64,000 nt of DNA from Streptomyces sp. NA02950 (GCF_013364155.1 NZ_CP054916.1:1549001-1613000); one strand, 5' to 3'. Positions 53,278 through 62,871 are shown, counted from the first letter of the stretch. Translations and numbers: made by a program. The notes: generated from the sequence alone by a model not told the origin.

Positions 53278-54396
53278 TCACCCCGCCGGCCGCGGCAGCC
53301 CGGCCGGCGGACCGGCCGGTCCGCGGGCCAGGCCGGCTTCCAGGGCGGCCGCGTCCAAGGGGGGACCCGCGGGGACGCCCGCCTCGAGGTAGAGCGGGCG
53401 GCCCTGTGCACGGGCGCGCAGCGCCCACCGCAGCCGGTGCAGCCGTACCGGCGGGAGCATCCCGGCGGCCTCGCTCTCGGTGACGAAGCGCCAGCCGCGC
53501 AGTTCGGAGCCGGGGAGCAGCAGGTGGCGTACGGCCTCCGCGGTGAGGCGGCCGCCGTCGAACAGCAGCCGCAGACCGCCGAAGCCGGGCGGCTGGGGCC
53601 GCTCCCAGTCGGCGACCAGCAGCCGCAGCGGGGCGTCGAGCCGGACCCCGAGTTCCTCGGTGACCTCCCGTACTCCGGCGCACATCGGGGGCTCACCCGG
53701 CTCGACCACTCCGCCGGGGAATTCCCATCCGGGCTTGTAGGTGGGGTCGACGAGCAGCACCCGGTCGTCCTCGTCGAAGAGCAGCACCCCGGCCGCGAGG
53801 GTGGCGGCCGTCGGCTCGGGGGTCTGCACGATGTCGCAGTTCCCGGCGCCGTCGCGGACGGCGTCCGCGATATGCGCGGCCGTCTGGCGCGGGGTGAGCC
53901 CGGTGGTGTCCACGACATGGGCGTCGGTGGTCAGCCAGCCCAGGGCGGCGCGGTAGGGCGCGAGGTGGTCCAGGCACCGGCGGCGGACGGACTCGCCGGC
54001 GTCCGCGTCGCCCGGGATCCCCTCGCGCTCGGCTATTCGCTCGCGAAGGATCGTTTCATCGGTATGCAGCAGGACATGCCGGACCGGTATCCGACGGGCG
54101 GCGAAGCCACCGAAGATCTCATCCCGGTACTCCTGTCTGAGGACCGTCATCGGAACCACCAGCGGCCCCCCGACCTCCGCGATCAGGGCCGCTCCGGTGT
54201 CCACGACCAGCCGCCGCCAGGAGGGCAGGTCCTGGTAGTCGGACACCTCTTCCAGGCGCTTGCGCGGCAGCAGCCGCCGCAGACCGTTCCCGACCAGCTC
54301 GGGGTCGTAGAACGTGCTGCCGGGCATGAAGTCCACCAACTCGCGGGCCGCGGCGGTCTTGCCCGCGCCGAACGCACCGTTCAGCCAGACGATCAC
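53278..54396 (-). CDS. TmrB-like P-loop protein fused to a Nudix hydrolase
   Basis: 372 residues. Residues 1-185 resemble TmrB, the tunicamycin-resistance ATP-binding protein: VIVWLNGAFGAGKTAAAREL (P-loop), ELVGNGLRRLLP and GGPLVVPMTVLRQEYRDEIF. Residues about 195-330 form a Nudix domain with GGVVEPGEPPMCAGVREVTE then ELGV, the full G-x5-E-x7-REUxEExGU box. The pairing of an NTP-binding domain with a Nudix hydrolase suggests a resistance or nucleotide-sanitising role. GTG 54396 has a poly-G ribosome site. Confidence 0.78.
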   Translation of the reverse strand: MIVWLNGAFGAGKTAAARELVDFMPGSTFYDPELVGNGLRRLLPRKRLEEVSDYQDLPSWRRLVVDTGAALIAEVGGPLVVPMTVLRQEYRDEIFGGFAARRIPVRHVLLHTDETILRERIAEREGIPGDADAGESVRRRCLDHLAPYRAALGWLTTDAHVVDTTGLTPRQTAAHIADAVRDGAGNCDIVQTPEPTAATLAAGVLLFDEDDRVLLVDPTYKPGWEFPGGVVEPGEPPMCAGVREVTEELGVRLDAPLRLLVADWERPQPPGFGGLRLLFDGGRLTAEAVRHLLLPGSELRGWRFVTESEAAGMLPPVRLHRLRWALRARAQGRPLYLEAGVPAGPPLDAAALEAGLARGPAGPPAGLPRPAG

Positions 54397-54520
54397 ATTT
54401 CCCCCTATTCCATCGCCTCCTGACAGTTGCCCGCATCACCCTGTCACGGAAACGCGCAATCGCACCGGAGCGCTGGATCGCGCCGCCGCGGGCACCGCGG
54501 CGGCGCGAAGGGGGAGCGGC

Positions 54521-55447
54521 TCAGCCCTTGCTGGCGCCGAGGGTGAGCCCGGCGATGAAGTGCCGCTGGAGCAGCAGGAAGACCAGCACCGTGGGCAGCG
54601 CCACGAGCACCGAACCCGCGGCCAGCAGGTTGTAGTCGGTGAAGAACTGCCCGCGGAGGTTGTTCAGGGCGGAGGTGACCGGCAGCTTCTCCCCGTTGGA
54701 GATGAAGACCAGCGCCCACAGGAAGTCGTTGTACATCCAGGTGAACTGCAAGGTCCCCAGGGCCGCCAGCGCCGGGCGGCACAGCGGAACGGTGATCCGC
54801 CAGTACTGCGTCCACACCCCGGCGCCGTCCACCCGCGCCGCCTCGACGATCTCCATCGGCAGTGTGCGCATGAAGTTGGCGAGGACGAAGACGCAGAAGC
54901 CGACCTGGAAGGCGACCTGGACGGCGAGCACCGCCCAGTAGGAGTCGTACATCGTCATCGAGTCCGACATCCAGTACGGCAGGTCGATCTTGTTGAAGAG
55001 CACATAGAGCGGGGTGACGATCACCTGCTGCGGCAGCAGGTTCCCCGCCGTGAACACCATCAGCAGCACCAGTCCGCCGCGCATCTGGAGCCGGGTGACC
55101 GCGAAGGCGACGAACGAGGCCAGGAACAGGGTCAACAGCACCCCGGGCACCGCGATGATCAGCGAGTTGACGAAGTACTTGCCCATGCCCGAGTCGCTGA
55201 ACGCCTGCTTGTAGTAGTCGAACGACAGATGGCGCGGCAGCGAGAAGTAGCCGTGCTCGGCGGTCTCCTCGTACGGGCGCAGCGAGGCGTAGACGGCGAG
55301 CAGCAGCGGGGCGAGGAAGGCCAGTGAGACGGTCATCAGGAAGGCGTGCACGCCGAGCCTGCCGGGACGCACCCGGGGACGCTTGCGCTGGGCCGGTTCC
55401 GCGGGGGCGTCGGCCCGTACGGGGGCCGTCCGCGTGGTGACGGTCAT
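54521..55447 (-). CDS. sugar ABC transporter permease (MalG-type)
   Basis: 308 residues, six membrane spans. The cytoplasmic EAA loop is EIVEAARVDGAGVWTQYWRI, followed by TVPLCRPALAALGTL, as in CUT1 family permeases. It overlaps the preceding permease gene by four bases (55444-55447, ATGA). With 55444-57657 it forms a complete importer apart from the ATPase; Streptomyces CUT1 systems usually borrow the shared ATPase MsiK, encoded elsewhere. Confidence 0.88.
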   Translation of the reverse strand: MTVTTRTAPVRADAPAEPAQRKRPRVRPGRLGVHAFLMTVSLAFLAPLLLAVYASLRPYEETAEHGYFSLPRHLSFDYYKQAFSDSGMGKYFVNSLIIAVPGVLLTLFLASFVAFAVTRLQMRGGLVLLMVFTAGNLLPQQVIVTPLYVLFNKIDLPYWMSDSMTMYDSYWAVLAVQVAFQVGFCVFVLANFMRTLPMEIVEAARVDGAGVWTQYWRITVPLCRPALAALGTLQFTWMYNDFLWALVFISNGEKLPVTSALNNLRGQFFTDYNLLAAGSVLVALPTVLVFLLLQRHFIAGLTLGASKG

Positions 55448-56361
55448 CCCTTCTTCTCCCCTCGCAGCTCCTGGACCAGATAGGTCACGATGAATCCCAG
55501 GGACACGGTGAGCAGGACGACGGCGACGGCGGATCCGAATCCGATTCTGCTGGCCTCACCGATGATGTTGTCGGTGACCAGGACGGAGAGGAGTTCGAGT
55601 CCGTTGCGGCCGTGATTGATGGCATAGACGATGTCGAAGGCGCGCAGCGCCTCGATGACGGTGATGACCAGGACGATCACATTGACCGGCCGCAGGGTGG
55701 GCAGCACGATCCGGAAGAACGTCTGGACCTCGCCGGCTCCGTCGATCGCCGCGGCTTCCTTGAGCGAGGCGTCCACGGACTTCAGCCCGGCCAGATAGAG
55801 GATCATCACATACCCGGTGTGCCGCCAGGCCGCGGCGATGAGCACCATCCAGATATTGAGGTCGGGGTCGCCGAGCCAGTCCACCGGATTGTCCTCGTTG
55901 CCGAGGACGGCGTTGAGCGCGCCCTGGTCCCGGGAGAAGACCAGCTGCGCCATGAAGCCCACGATGGCGAGCGAAAGGACCACCGGCATATAGATGGTGG
56001 ACTGGTAGACCCGGCTGAAGCGGACGCCCCGGTCGATGAGCACCGCGAGCAGCAGCCCGAAGGGTGTGGCGACAAGACCGAGGAAGGCCAGCCAGAGCAC
56101 ATTGTTGCGAACGGCGGGCCAGAACGGCGGATAGTCGCTGAAGAGGGCCTGGTAATTGTCCGTGCCCACCCATTTGATGTCGCCGATCCCGTCCCAACTG
56201 GTGAAGGACAGGCCGATGGAGGCCAGGGTCGGGCCCCAGATGAGGGCCAGATCGATCAGGATGGGTATGCCCAGCAGCACGCCGATGACGGCGAGGTCGC
56301 GGTTGGAGAACTTCCGCGGCCCCGTCCGTCGTCCGGCACGCCGCGCGGTCTTGAGCGGCAC
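55444..56361 (-). CDS. sugar ABC transporter permease (MalF-type)
   Basis: 305 residues, six spans, with the EAA-type loop LKEAAAIDGAGEVQTFFRIV followed by LPTLRPVNVIVLVI. GTG 56361 has AGGAG ten bases upstream and starts 12 bases after the binding-protein stop, so the three genes form one operon on the minus strand. Confidence 0.87.
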   Translation of the reverse strand: MPLKTARRAGRRTGPRKFSNRDLAVIGVLLGIPILIDLALIWGPTLASIGLSFTSWDGIGDIKWVGTDNYQALFSDYPPFWPAVRNNVLWLAFLGLVATPFGLLLAVLIDRGVRFSRVYQSTIYMPVVLSLAIVGFMAQLVFSRDQGALNAVLGNEDNPVDWLGDPDLNIWMVLIAAAWRHTGYVMILYLAGLKSVDASLKEAAAIDGAGEVQTFFRIVLPTLRPVNVIVLVITVIEALRAFDIVYAINHGRNGLELLSVLVTDNIIGEASRIGFGSAVAVVLLTVSLGFIVTYLVQELRGEKKG

Positions 56362-56373
56362 TGCGTGATTCTC

Positions 56374-57657
56374 CTAGCTGGCGGCGAAGATGGTCTTCTT
56401 CTGGGACTCGATGTCCTTGGTGAGACCGTCGATGTCGTCGGGCTTGTTGATGAACTGCTGAATGGCCCGGATCATGACCTGCGAGGCGAAGTCGGGCCGG
56501 GTGTCGCGGTCCATGAACTGGGAGATCTGCTTGGCGCCGGAGACCAGTTCGGCGGCCTTCTTCTGGAGCGCGTTGTAGGAGCCGGTGGACGCCTCCTTGT
56601 GGACCGCGACATTGTTCGGGTCCCGCATCAGGTACTTCTCCTCGGCGGCCGGAGTCGCGAGGTACTTCAGCAACTCCTTGGCCTCCTTCTGCTTCTTCGA
56701 CTTCTTCGACAGCAGGAAGCCGTCGATCGGGGCCTCGACCGCGTCCTGGCCGTAGCCGGAGTCGATCTCCGGGAAGGGGAAGAAGTCGAGATCGGACCGG
56801 TCGGCGTCGGAGAACTGCTGGCCCGGGTGGGGCAGTCCGAAGACCGCCATCCCGGACTTCTTCTGCGCCAGGCTCTGCGCGGCCTCCTGCCAGGTCCGTC
56901 CGTTGGCGCCCTTCTGGTGGTACGGCATGAGGCCGCGCCACAGGTCGAAGACGTTTTTGACCTTGGGATCGGTCCACGACTCCTTGCCGCTCATCAGGGA
57001 GATGTGGAAGTCGTAGCCGTTGGCGCGCATGTTGAGGTAGTCGAAGGTGCCCATGGCCGGCCAGCCGTCCTTGTCGCCGAAGGCGAAGGCGTCGAGGCCG
57101 TCCTTGTCCATGCGCTTGGCGAGGGCCCGGTACTCGTCGAAGGTCTTGGGTATCTCGTAGCCGCGCTGCTCGAAGACACTCTTCCGGTAGAAGACCGCCC
57201 ACGGGTAGTAGTAGTACGGCACGAAGTACTGCTTGCCGTCCTCGCCCGTTGACTGCTTCTTGAGCGCCCCGGAGAACCCGTCGAAACCGTCCCAGAGGTC
57301 GCTGATGTCGGCGAGCAGCCCCTGCTGGGCGAAGAACTGCATGCGATATCCGGCGAACCACATGAAGACGTCGTCCGGAGTGCCCTTGAGATAGCGGTTG
57401 ATGTTCTCCTGGAACGACTCGTGGTCAACGGTGTTGACCTTGACGTCCTTGCCGGACTTCTTCTCGTACGCCTTGAACACCTCGGCGAACGCCTTGCGCG
57501 GCACGGCGTCCGAGGCGTTGGAGCCGATCTTCACTTCCTTGCCCGGCCCGCCGCAGGCGGTGAGCAGCGTCGGGAGGGCGACCGCCCCGGCTCCGGCCGC
57601 GGTGCCCCGAAGCAGCGCACGGCGGGAGATCCGATGTTCTGACGATGACTGTGCCAT
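56374..57657 (-). CDS. sugar-binding lipoprotein of the ABC importer
   Basis: 427 residues. A Tat-like signal ([20 protein letters not shown]) ends in a lipobox LLTACGG, so the protein is exported and lipid-anchored. The rest is family 1 solute-binding: FAEVFKAYEKKSGKDVKVNT, YYYYPWAVFYRKSVFEQRGY, and repeated aromatic residues that could stack on sugars. First gene of the importer operon; divergent from the GH27 alpha-galactosidase, so alpha-galactosides such as melibiose or raffinose are the likely ligand. ATG 57657 is chosen. Confidence 0.85.
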   Translation of the reverse strand: MAQSSSEHRISRRALLRGTAAGAGAVALPTLLTACGGPGKEVKIGSNASDAVPRKAFAEVFKAYEKKSGKDVKVNTVDHESFQENINRYLKGTPDDVFMWFAGYRMQFFAQQGLLADISDLWDGFDGFSGALKKQSTGEDGKQYFVPYYYYPWAVFYRKSVFEQRGYEIPKTFDEYRALAKRMDKDGLDAFAFGDKDGWPAMGTFDYLNMRANGYDFHISLMSGKESWTDPKVKNVFDLWRGLMPYHQKGANGRTWQEAAQSLAQKKSGMAVFGLPHPGQQFSDADRSDLDFFPFPEIDSGYGQDAVEAPIDGFLLSKKSKKQKEAKELLKYLATPAAEEKYLMRDPNNVAVHKEASTGSYNALQKKAAELVSGAKQISQFMDRDTRPDFASQVMIRAIQQFINKPDDIDGLTKDIESQKKTIFAAS

Positions 57658-57744
57658 GTCCCCCTCCACGGAGGTTAAATCCAACACAAACGAACGCGAG
57701 TGAAGGGATCACACCCCCCGGAAGCCCCCTCGTCAAGGGTTTTG

Positions 57745-57772
57745 GCGAGCTATCGCACAACTGTTATCAGTT
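57745..57772. promoter_or_regulatory. two short palindromes in the importer/alpha-galactosidase divergent promoter
   Basis: GCGA-GCTA-TCGC (57745-57756) and AACTG-TTAT-CAGTT (57759-57772). Both are short but perfect, and they lie in the 213-base AT-richer gap between the divergent starts 57657 and 57871. They are candidate sites for a regulator of both operons; nothing else in the gap was clear. Confidence 0.4.
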
Positions 57773-57870
57773 CGCTTCCAACATACTCCAACATGGTCTA
57801 CCGTAAACGCTCGCAGATGTCGCTGCCATGACAGGTCGCGGACACGCGTCGAGGACAGAGGAGCCGCACG

Positions 57871-59949
57871 GTGCGCCATTCTTCTCTTCGTACGACCCGG
57901 TGGACCCGGGCAAGATTCATAGGATGTCTGGGAGCAGCCGTCCTTACCGCGGTGGGCCTGGCCCTCCCCGCCACCGCCCAGCCGTCCCCTGCCACCAAGG
58001 CCACGGGCGGGCTATCCGCCTCGCGGGCCCCAGCGTCCACAGCAGACAAAGACGGGCTCGCGCTCACCCCTCCGATGGGTTTCAACAACTGGAACTCCAC
58101 CCACTGTCGTGACGAGTTCAACGAGGAGATGATCAAGGGCATCGCCGATCTCTTCGTCTCCAAGGGGCTGAAGAAGGCCGGCTACGAGTACGTCAACCTC
58201 GACGACTGCTGGGCGCTGCCCGAACGCGACGGGAACGGCAAGCTGGTCCCGGACCCCAAGCGCTTCCCGCACGGCATCAAGGCCCTGGCCGACTACGTCC
58301 ACGACAAGGGGCTGAAGCTCGGTATCTACACCAGCGCGGGCACCCACACCTGCGACCGGCTCGGCTTCCCCGGAGGGCTCGGCCACGAGGAGTCCGACGC
58401 CCGGCAGTTCGCCGACTGGGGCATCGACTACCTCAAGTACGACAACTGCAATAACCAGGGCGTCGACGCCAAGCAGCGCTACCGCGCCATGCGCGACGCG
58501 CTGAAGAAGGCGTCCGATGCCACCGGCCGCAAGATCGTCTACAGCCTCTGCGAATGGGGTGAGAACAAGCCCTGGGAGTGGGCCGCGGACGTCGGCCAAC
58601 TCTGGCGCACCACCGGCGACATCAGTGACAACTGGGGCAGCATGCTGTCCATCGCCAAGAAGAACCTGTCGCTCGCCCCGTACGCGGGCCCCGGCCACTG
58701 GAACGACCCGGACATGCTCGAGGTCGGCAACGGCGGGATGACGGACACCGAGTACCGCAGCCACTTCTCCCTCTGGTCGGTCATGGCCGCACCGCTGCTG
58801 ATCGGCACCGATCTGCGCAAGGCCACCCCCGAGACCTACACCATCCTCAGCAACCGCGAGGTCATCGCCGTCGACCAGGACCGGCTGGGCAGGCAGGGGA
58901 AGGTGATCTCCACCAAGGACGGCCGCTGGGTCATCGCCAAGGAGATGAAGGACGGCAGCCGCGCCATCGCCCTGTTCAACGAGACCGACCGGCCGCAGCA
59001 CATCTCCACCACGGCGGCCGAGGCCGGGCTGCCCGACGCCCCGGCGTACAAGCTGCGCGATCTGTGGCAGCACCGCGACTACCAGACCGCCGGTACCGTC
59101 TCGGCCACCGTCCCGGCCCACGGCACCGTACTCTACCGCGTCTCCGCCGACCGGGACTGGGCCGCCTACCCGCCCGCCGCCGAACTCGGCCTGCACGGCA
59201 CCACGCTGGCCGAGGCGGGGTCCTTGGCCGAGTGGGACACCACGTTCACCAACCTCGGCCGCGGCGCGGCCCGTTCGGTCGCCGTCGAGCTCACCGGCCC
59301 GGCGGGCTGGGGCGTCAGGGCCACCTCACCGTCCGGTGCTTCCTCGCTGGGCTCCGGCCGGACGCTGACCACGCACTGGCGGCTCACCCCGCCCGCCGAC
59401 GCCAAGCCCGGGGCGTACGACCTCACGCTGCGGGCCGGCTACCGCTCACCGCGCGGCGCCAAGGGCGAAGCGGTGCTGCCCTCGACGGTCCATGTGGTGG
59501 TGGCACCGCCCGCCGGAAACTCCTCCGCGGGCGATCTGCCGTGGGTGAGCGCCACCAACGGCTGGGGCCCGGTGGAACGCAACACCAGCGTCGGTGAAGA
59601 GGCGGCGGGCGACGGCCATCCGCTGACCATCGGCGGCACCACCTACGCCAAGGGCCTGGGCGCGCACGCCCCGAGTGAGATCACGTACTACACCGGCGGC
59701 CGGTGCTCGACGTTCACGGCGAAGGTGGGCGTGGACGACGAGAAGAGCCAGGCGGGCAGCGTCACCTTCGAGGTGTGGGCCGACGGCACCAAGGTGGCCT
59801 CGACCGCCACCCTGACCACCGCCGACGCCGCCAAGGCGGTCTCCGCCGCGGTCGACGGCGCTCGGACCGTACGGCTCGTGGTGACCGACGCCGGTGACGG
59901 GAACAACAGCGATCACGCCGACTGGGCCGACGCGACGCTCAGTTGCTGA
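57871..59949 (+). CDS. secreted GH27 alpha-galactosidase with C-terminal NPCBM domain
   Basis: 692 residues. A signal peptide (about 1-37) is followed by the GH27 catalytic barrel: LTPPMGFNNWNSTHC, GYEYVNLDDCWALPERDGNG, the nucleophile D191 in DYLKYDNCNN, and the acid/base Asp in LWRTTGDISDNWGSM. HWNDPDMLEVGNGGMT follows. A C-terminal beta sandwich and an NEW3-like stretch come next, then an NPCBM-type carbohydrate-binding domain (about 555-692, with GLGAHAPSEITYY). It releases galactose from alpha-galactosides outside the cell. GTG 57871. Confidence 0.9.
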   Translation: MRHSSLRTTRWTRARFIGCLGAAVLTAVGLALPATAQPSPATKATGGLSASRAPASTADKDGLALTPPMGFNNWNSTHCRDEFNEEMIKGIADLFVSKGLKKAGYEYVNLDDCWALPERDGNGKLVPDPKRFPHGIKALADYVHDKGLKLGIYTSAGTHTCDRLGFPGGLGHEESDARQFADWGIDYLKYDNCNNQGVDAKQRYRAMRDALKKASDATGRKIVYSLCEWGENKPWEWAADVGQLWRTTGDISDNWGSMLSIAKKNLSLAPYAGPGHWNDPDMLEVGNGGMTDTEYRSHFSLWSVMAAPLLIGTDLRKATPETYTILSNREVIAVDQDRLGRQGKVISTKDGRWVIAKEMKDGSRAIALFNETDRPQHISTTAAEAGLPDAPAYKLRDLWQHRDYQTAGTVSATVPAHGTVLYRVSADRDWAAYPPAAELGLHGTTLAEAGSLAEWDTTFTNLGRGAARSVAVELTGPAGWGVRATSPSGASSLGSGRTLTTHWRLTPPADAKPGAYDLTLRAGYRSPRGAKGEAVLPSTVHVVVAPPAGNSSAGDLPWVSATNGWGPVERNTSVGEEAAGDGHPLTIGGTTYAKGLGAHAPSEITYYTGGRCSTFTAKVGVDDEKSQAGSVTFEVWADGTKVASTATLTTADAAKAVSAAVDGARTVRLVVTDAGDGNNSDHADWADATLSC

Positions 59950-60016
59950 CGTCCAGTGGCCCCAGCTCGCTGACGTCACCCCCCCAGGCGGGGCCCCTTC
60001 CCGCCCCTGCCCCACC

Positions 60017-61771
60017 TCAGCACACGGGCAGCCCGGGAAGGGGCTCGTCGTTCCCGCCGCCCTTGACGTAGACGGCGCTGACGTACACGTTCCGGTTGCC
60101 GCTGTCGTCGTCGGTCCTGGCCCACCAGACGTTCGTCCAGGAGCCGTAGCGCTCACGGCGGTCCAGCTTCTCCTGGCAGTAGAAGTAGTTCACCCCGTGG
60201 CGCAGGGTGCCGGCCGTCTCACCGCTCCTGGTGTACGACGTGGCGTCGCGCCACACCTCGCAGTTGAACGTGCCCCCGCCGATGTCACGGCAGGCCGTCC
60301 CCGAACCGGGGTCCGGGGCCGGCGAACCGCCGCCGGAGCCGCCCGCCCCACCGCTGTCACCATCGCCCGTCGCGCCGCCGCCCTCGCCGCCGTCCGAGCC
60401 CCGGCCGGAGCCGTCCTCGCCGTCGCCGCCCGTGCGCTCCTCGTCCTTGGCGCCGTCCCCCGTTCCGCCGCCCCGGTCCTCCGGGGTGTGCGAGACGGAC
60501 GGTGCGGCACTGTCACGCGGCTTCGCCTCACCGGTGTCCCGTGTCTTCCCGCCCTTCGGCGACGCCGGGTGCGAGGCCTCCGGCGACGGCCGCTCCGGTC
60601 CGCCCGCCGAGGTGTCGCCCTCGCCGCCCACCAGCGCGTAGGTGATCCCGCCGGCGATGAGCAGCACGGCCGCCGCCGCACCCGCGACCAGCGCCCCGCG
60701 CCGTCCGCGGCGCGGGCTCCGGGTGCCGGGGTCCGGCGGGGTCTCCCGCCGGGTGCCCGTCGTACCGCGCTCCCCGCCGCCGGCCGGCGGCGCGACGGCG
60801 GGCGGCGGGCCGAACCCGGGCGCGGCGGCCGCGACATCGGGCGCCGTCGGGGTGCGGGTCCCCGGCGGCGGGCCCGGCGCCACCGCCGGTGCCTCCCCGG
60901 CGGCCACGGCCTCCAGCAGCCGCCGCGCCTCGGCGGCCGACGGCCGCGCGTGCGGATCCTTGTCCATCAGCGCCCGCAGCACCGGCGCCAGCGGTCCGGC
61001 CCGCCGCGGCTCCGGCAGTGGTTCGGTGACGATCGCGGTGAGCGTCGACCACACCGAGGTACGGCGGAACGGCGAGGAGCCCTCCACCGCCGCGTACAGC
61101 GTCATGCCCAGCGCCCAGACGTCCGAGGCCGGCCCCGGCTGCTGCCCCTGGGCGCGCTCGGGCGCGAGATAGTCCAGCGAACCGATCAGCTCACCGCTGC
61201 GGGTCAGCTTGGTGGACGCGCCGTCGTCGGGAGCCTCCATGCTCGCGATGCCGAAGTCGGTGAGGACCACCCGGCCGGAGCGGTCCAGCAGCACATTGCC
61301 CGGTTTCACATCCCGGTGCAGCACCCCGGCGTCATGGCCCGCGTCCAGCGCGTCCGCCACCTTCGCGCCGATCTCCGCGGCCTCCCGGGGGCCGATGACC
61401 CCGCGCTCGTCTATCACGTCGTCGAGCGACGGGCCGTCGATCAACTCCATGACGATGACCGGCAGTCCGTCCTCGTCGGCGACATCGTGCACGGTGATCA
61501 CGCCGGAGTGCCGGATCCGGGCCGCCGCCCGTGCCTCACGCCGCATCCTGGTCCGCAGATCGGCCAGTTCGGCCGCGGACGCGTCGGTGTAGGCGCGCAG
61601 CACCTTGACCGCGACCTCCCGGCCGAGCACATCGTCCACGGCGGTGCAGACCACACCCATACCGCCGCGGCCGAGCTGTCCCGTCACCCGGTATCGCCCG
61701 CCCAGCAGCCTGCCGGTCAGGTCGCCGCCGCTCTCCCCCGGTGCCACCGTTCTCCCCCTCATCGCGCTCAT
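60017..61771 (-). CDS. membrane Ser/Thr protein kinase
   Basis: 584 residues. The PknB-type kinase domain has GQLGRGGMGVVCTA (P-loop), K56 in EVAVKVL, catalytic D154 in HRDVKPGNVLL, and DFG at 172-174. A Pro/Gly-rich linker leads to one membrane helix (LVAGAAAAVLLIAGGITYAL). The outer part is a Gly/Ser/Asp-rich stalk followed by a small domain with four Cys (CRDIGGGTFNCE, YFYCQEK, LPGLPVC) that could form two disulfides and sense an extracellular signal. No PASTA repeats. ATG 61771. Confidence 0.87.
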   Translation of the reverse strand: MSAMRGRTVAPGESGGDLTGRLLGGRYRVTGQLGRGGMGVVCTAVDDVLGREVAVKVLRAYTDASAAELADLRTRMRREARAAARIRHSGVITVHDVADEDGLPVIVMELIDGPSLDDVIDERGVIGPREAAEIGAKVADALDAGHDAGVLHRDVKPGNVLLDRSGRVVLTDFGIASMEAPDDGASTKLTRSGELIGSLDYLAPERAQGQQPGPASDVWALGMTLYAAVEGSSPFRRTSVWSTLTAIVTEPLPEPRRAGPLAPVLRALMDKDPHARPSAAEARRLLEAVAAGEAPAVAPGPPPGTRTPTAPDVAAAAPGFGPPPAVAPPAGGGERGTTGTRRETPPDPGTRSPRRGRRGALVAGAAAAVLLIAGGITYALVGGEGDTSAGGPERPSPEASHPASPKGGKTRDTGEAKPRDSAAPSVSHTPEDRGGGTGDGAKDEERTGGDGEDGSGRGSDGGEGGGATGDGDSGGAGGSGGGSPAPDPGSGTACRDIGGGTFNCEVWRDATSYTRSGETAGTLRHGVNYFYCQEKLDRRERYGSWTNVWWARTDDDSGNRNVYVSAVYVKGGGNDEPLPGLPVC

Positions 61772-61821
61772 CGCGCCTGGTTCCGGGCAGACAGCTTAGG
61801 GGCAGCGGGTGACAGCCGGAT

Positions 61822-62796
61822 TCAACCGCCGGTCACGGACGTGCTCGTGGGACGGAACCCCTCCAGCCGCAGTTCCTGGGCCGCCGCGGCGGCGGCGCCG
61901 ACCAGTCCCGCGTCGGTGCCCATCTGCGCCGGGACGACCTCGAGACCCTGGACGTACGACAGGGTCGCGTAGGAGCGCAGGGCGCGCCGCAGGGGCGCGA
62001 AGAGCACCTCGCCCGCGCCCGCCACCCCGCCGCCGACCACCGCGACCTCGATCTCGACCAGTGCGGCGGTCGCGGCGATCCCGGCGGCCAGCGCCTGGGC
62101 CGCGCGGGCGAAGGAGGCCCGCGCGACCGGGTCACCGGCCCGCGCGGCGACGGCGACGGCTTCGGCGGTGGTGTCCCCGTCCGGGCCCGGGCGCCAGCCG
62201 CCGTCCAGGGCCCGGCGGGCGATGTTGGGGCCGCTGGCGATGCGCTCGACGCAGCCGCGCGCCCCGCACGGGCACGGATCCCCGTCGAGGTCCACGCTGA
62301 TGTGGCCGATGTGCCCGGCGTTGCCGGTGGGGCCCCGGTGCAGCCCGCCGCCCAGCACCAGTCCGCCCCCCACACCGGTGGACACCACCATGCACAGGGC
62401 GGCGGTACGCCCGCGGGCCGCGCCCTGCCAGTGCTCGGCGGCCGTCATCGCCACCCCGTCCCCGACGAGGGTGACCGGCAGTTCGCCGGTGGTCTCCCGG
62501 ACCCCGGCGACCAGCGGGAAGTCGCGCCAGCCGGGGATGTTGACCGGGCTGACGGTGCCGACGGAGGCGTCCACCGGGCCCGCGCTGCCGATCCCGACGG
62601 CGGCCACCCGTGCCCAGTGGCCGGTGGCCGACAGCTCCCGCAGCACCGCGGAGACCTCCCGCATCACCGTGGCGCCGTCCTCCCGCGCGGGGGTGGCCCG
62701 GCGGGCCCGTACGACCGGGGTGCCACTTCCGTCCACCAGAGCGCCCGCGATCTTGGTCCCGCCGATGTCCAGTGCGGCGATGAGGTCACATGGCAT
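61822..62796 (-). CDS. ROK-family sugar kinase (glucokinase-like)
   Basis: 324 residues. ATP-binding loop: ALDIGGTKIAGALVD. The sugar-binding EGH-type region is HRGPTGNAGHIGHISVDLDG, and the zinc motif is CPCGARGCVERIAS, fitting the C-x-C-G-x-x-G-C-x-E consensus. There is no N-terminal DNA-binding domain, so it is a kinase rather than a repressor. It probably phosphorylates glucose, N-acetylmannosamine or a related sugar. ATG 62796 has AGGAGAG ten bases upstream. Divergent from a LacI gene with a perfect operator between them. Confidence 0.83.
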   Translation of the reverse strand: MPCDLIAALDIGGTKIAGALVDGSGTPVVRARRATPAREDGATVMREVSAVLRELSATGHWARVAAVGIGSAGPVDASVGTVSPVNIPGWRDFPLVAGVRETTGELPVTLVGDGVAMTAAEHWQGAARGRTAALCMVVSTGVGGGLVLGGGLHRGPTGNAGHIGHISVDLDGDPCPCGARGCVERIASGPNIARRALDGGWRPGPDGDTTAEAVAVAARAGDPVARASFARAAQALAAGIAATAALVEIEVAVVGGGVAGAGEVLFAPLRRALRSYATLSYVQGLEVVPAQMGTDAGLVGAAAAAAQELRLEGFRPTSTSVTGG

Positions 62797-62859
62797 GGAT
62801 GTCGACTCTCCTGGTGGGCCGGGCGCCAAGGGTGTGCGGGACCAGTCTTCCCTGCGGCT

Positions 62860-62871
62860 GACAACGTTGTC
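62860..62871. promoter_or_regulatory. LacI-type operator
   Basis: Perfect palindrome GACAAC-GTTGTC with the central CG dinucleotide typical of LacI/GalR operators, in the 133-base divergent gap between 62796 and 62930. Confidence 0.75.
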
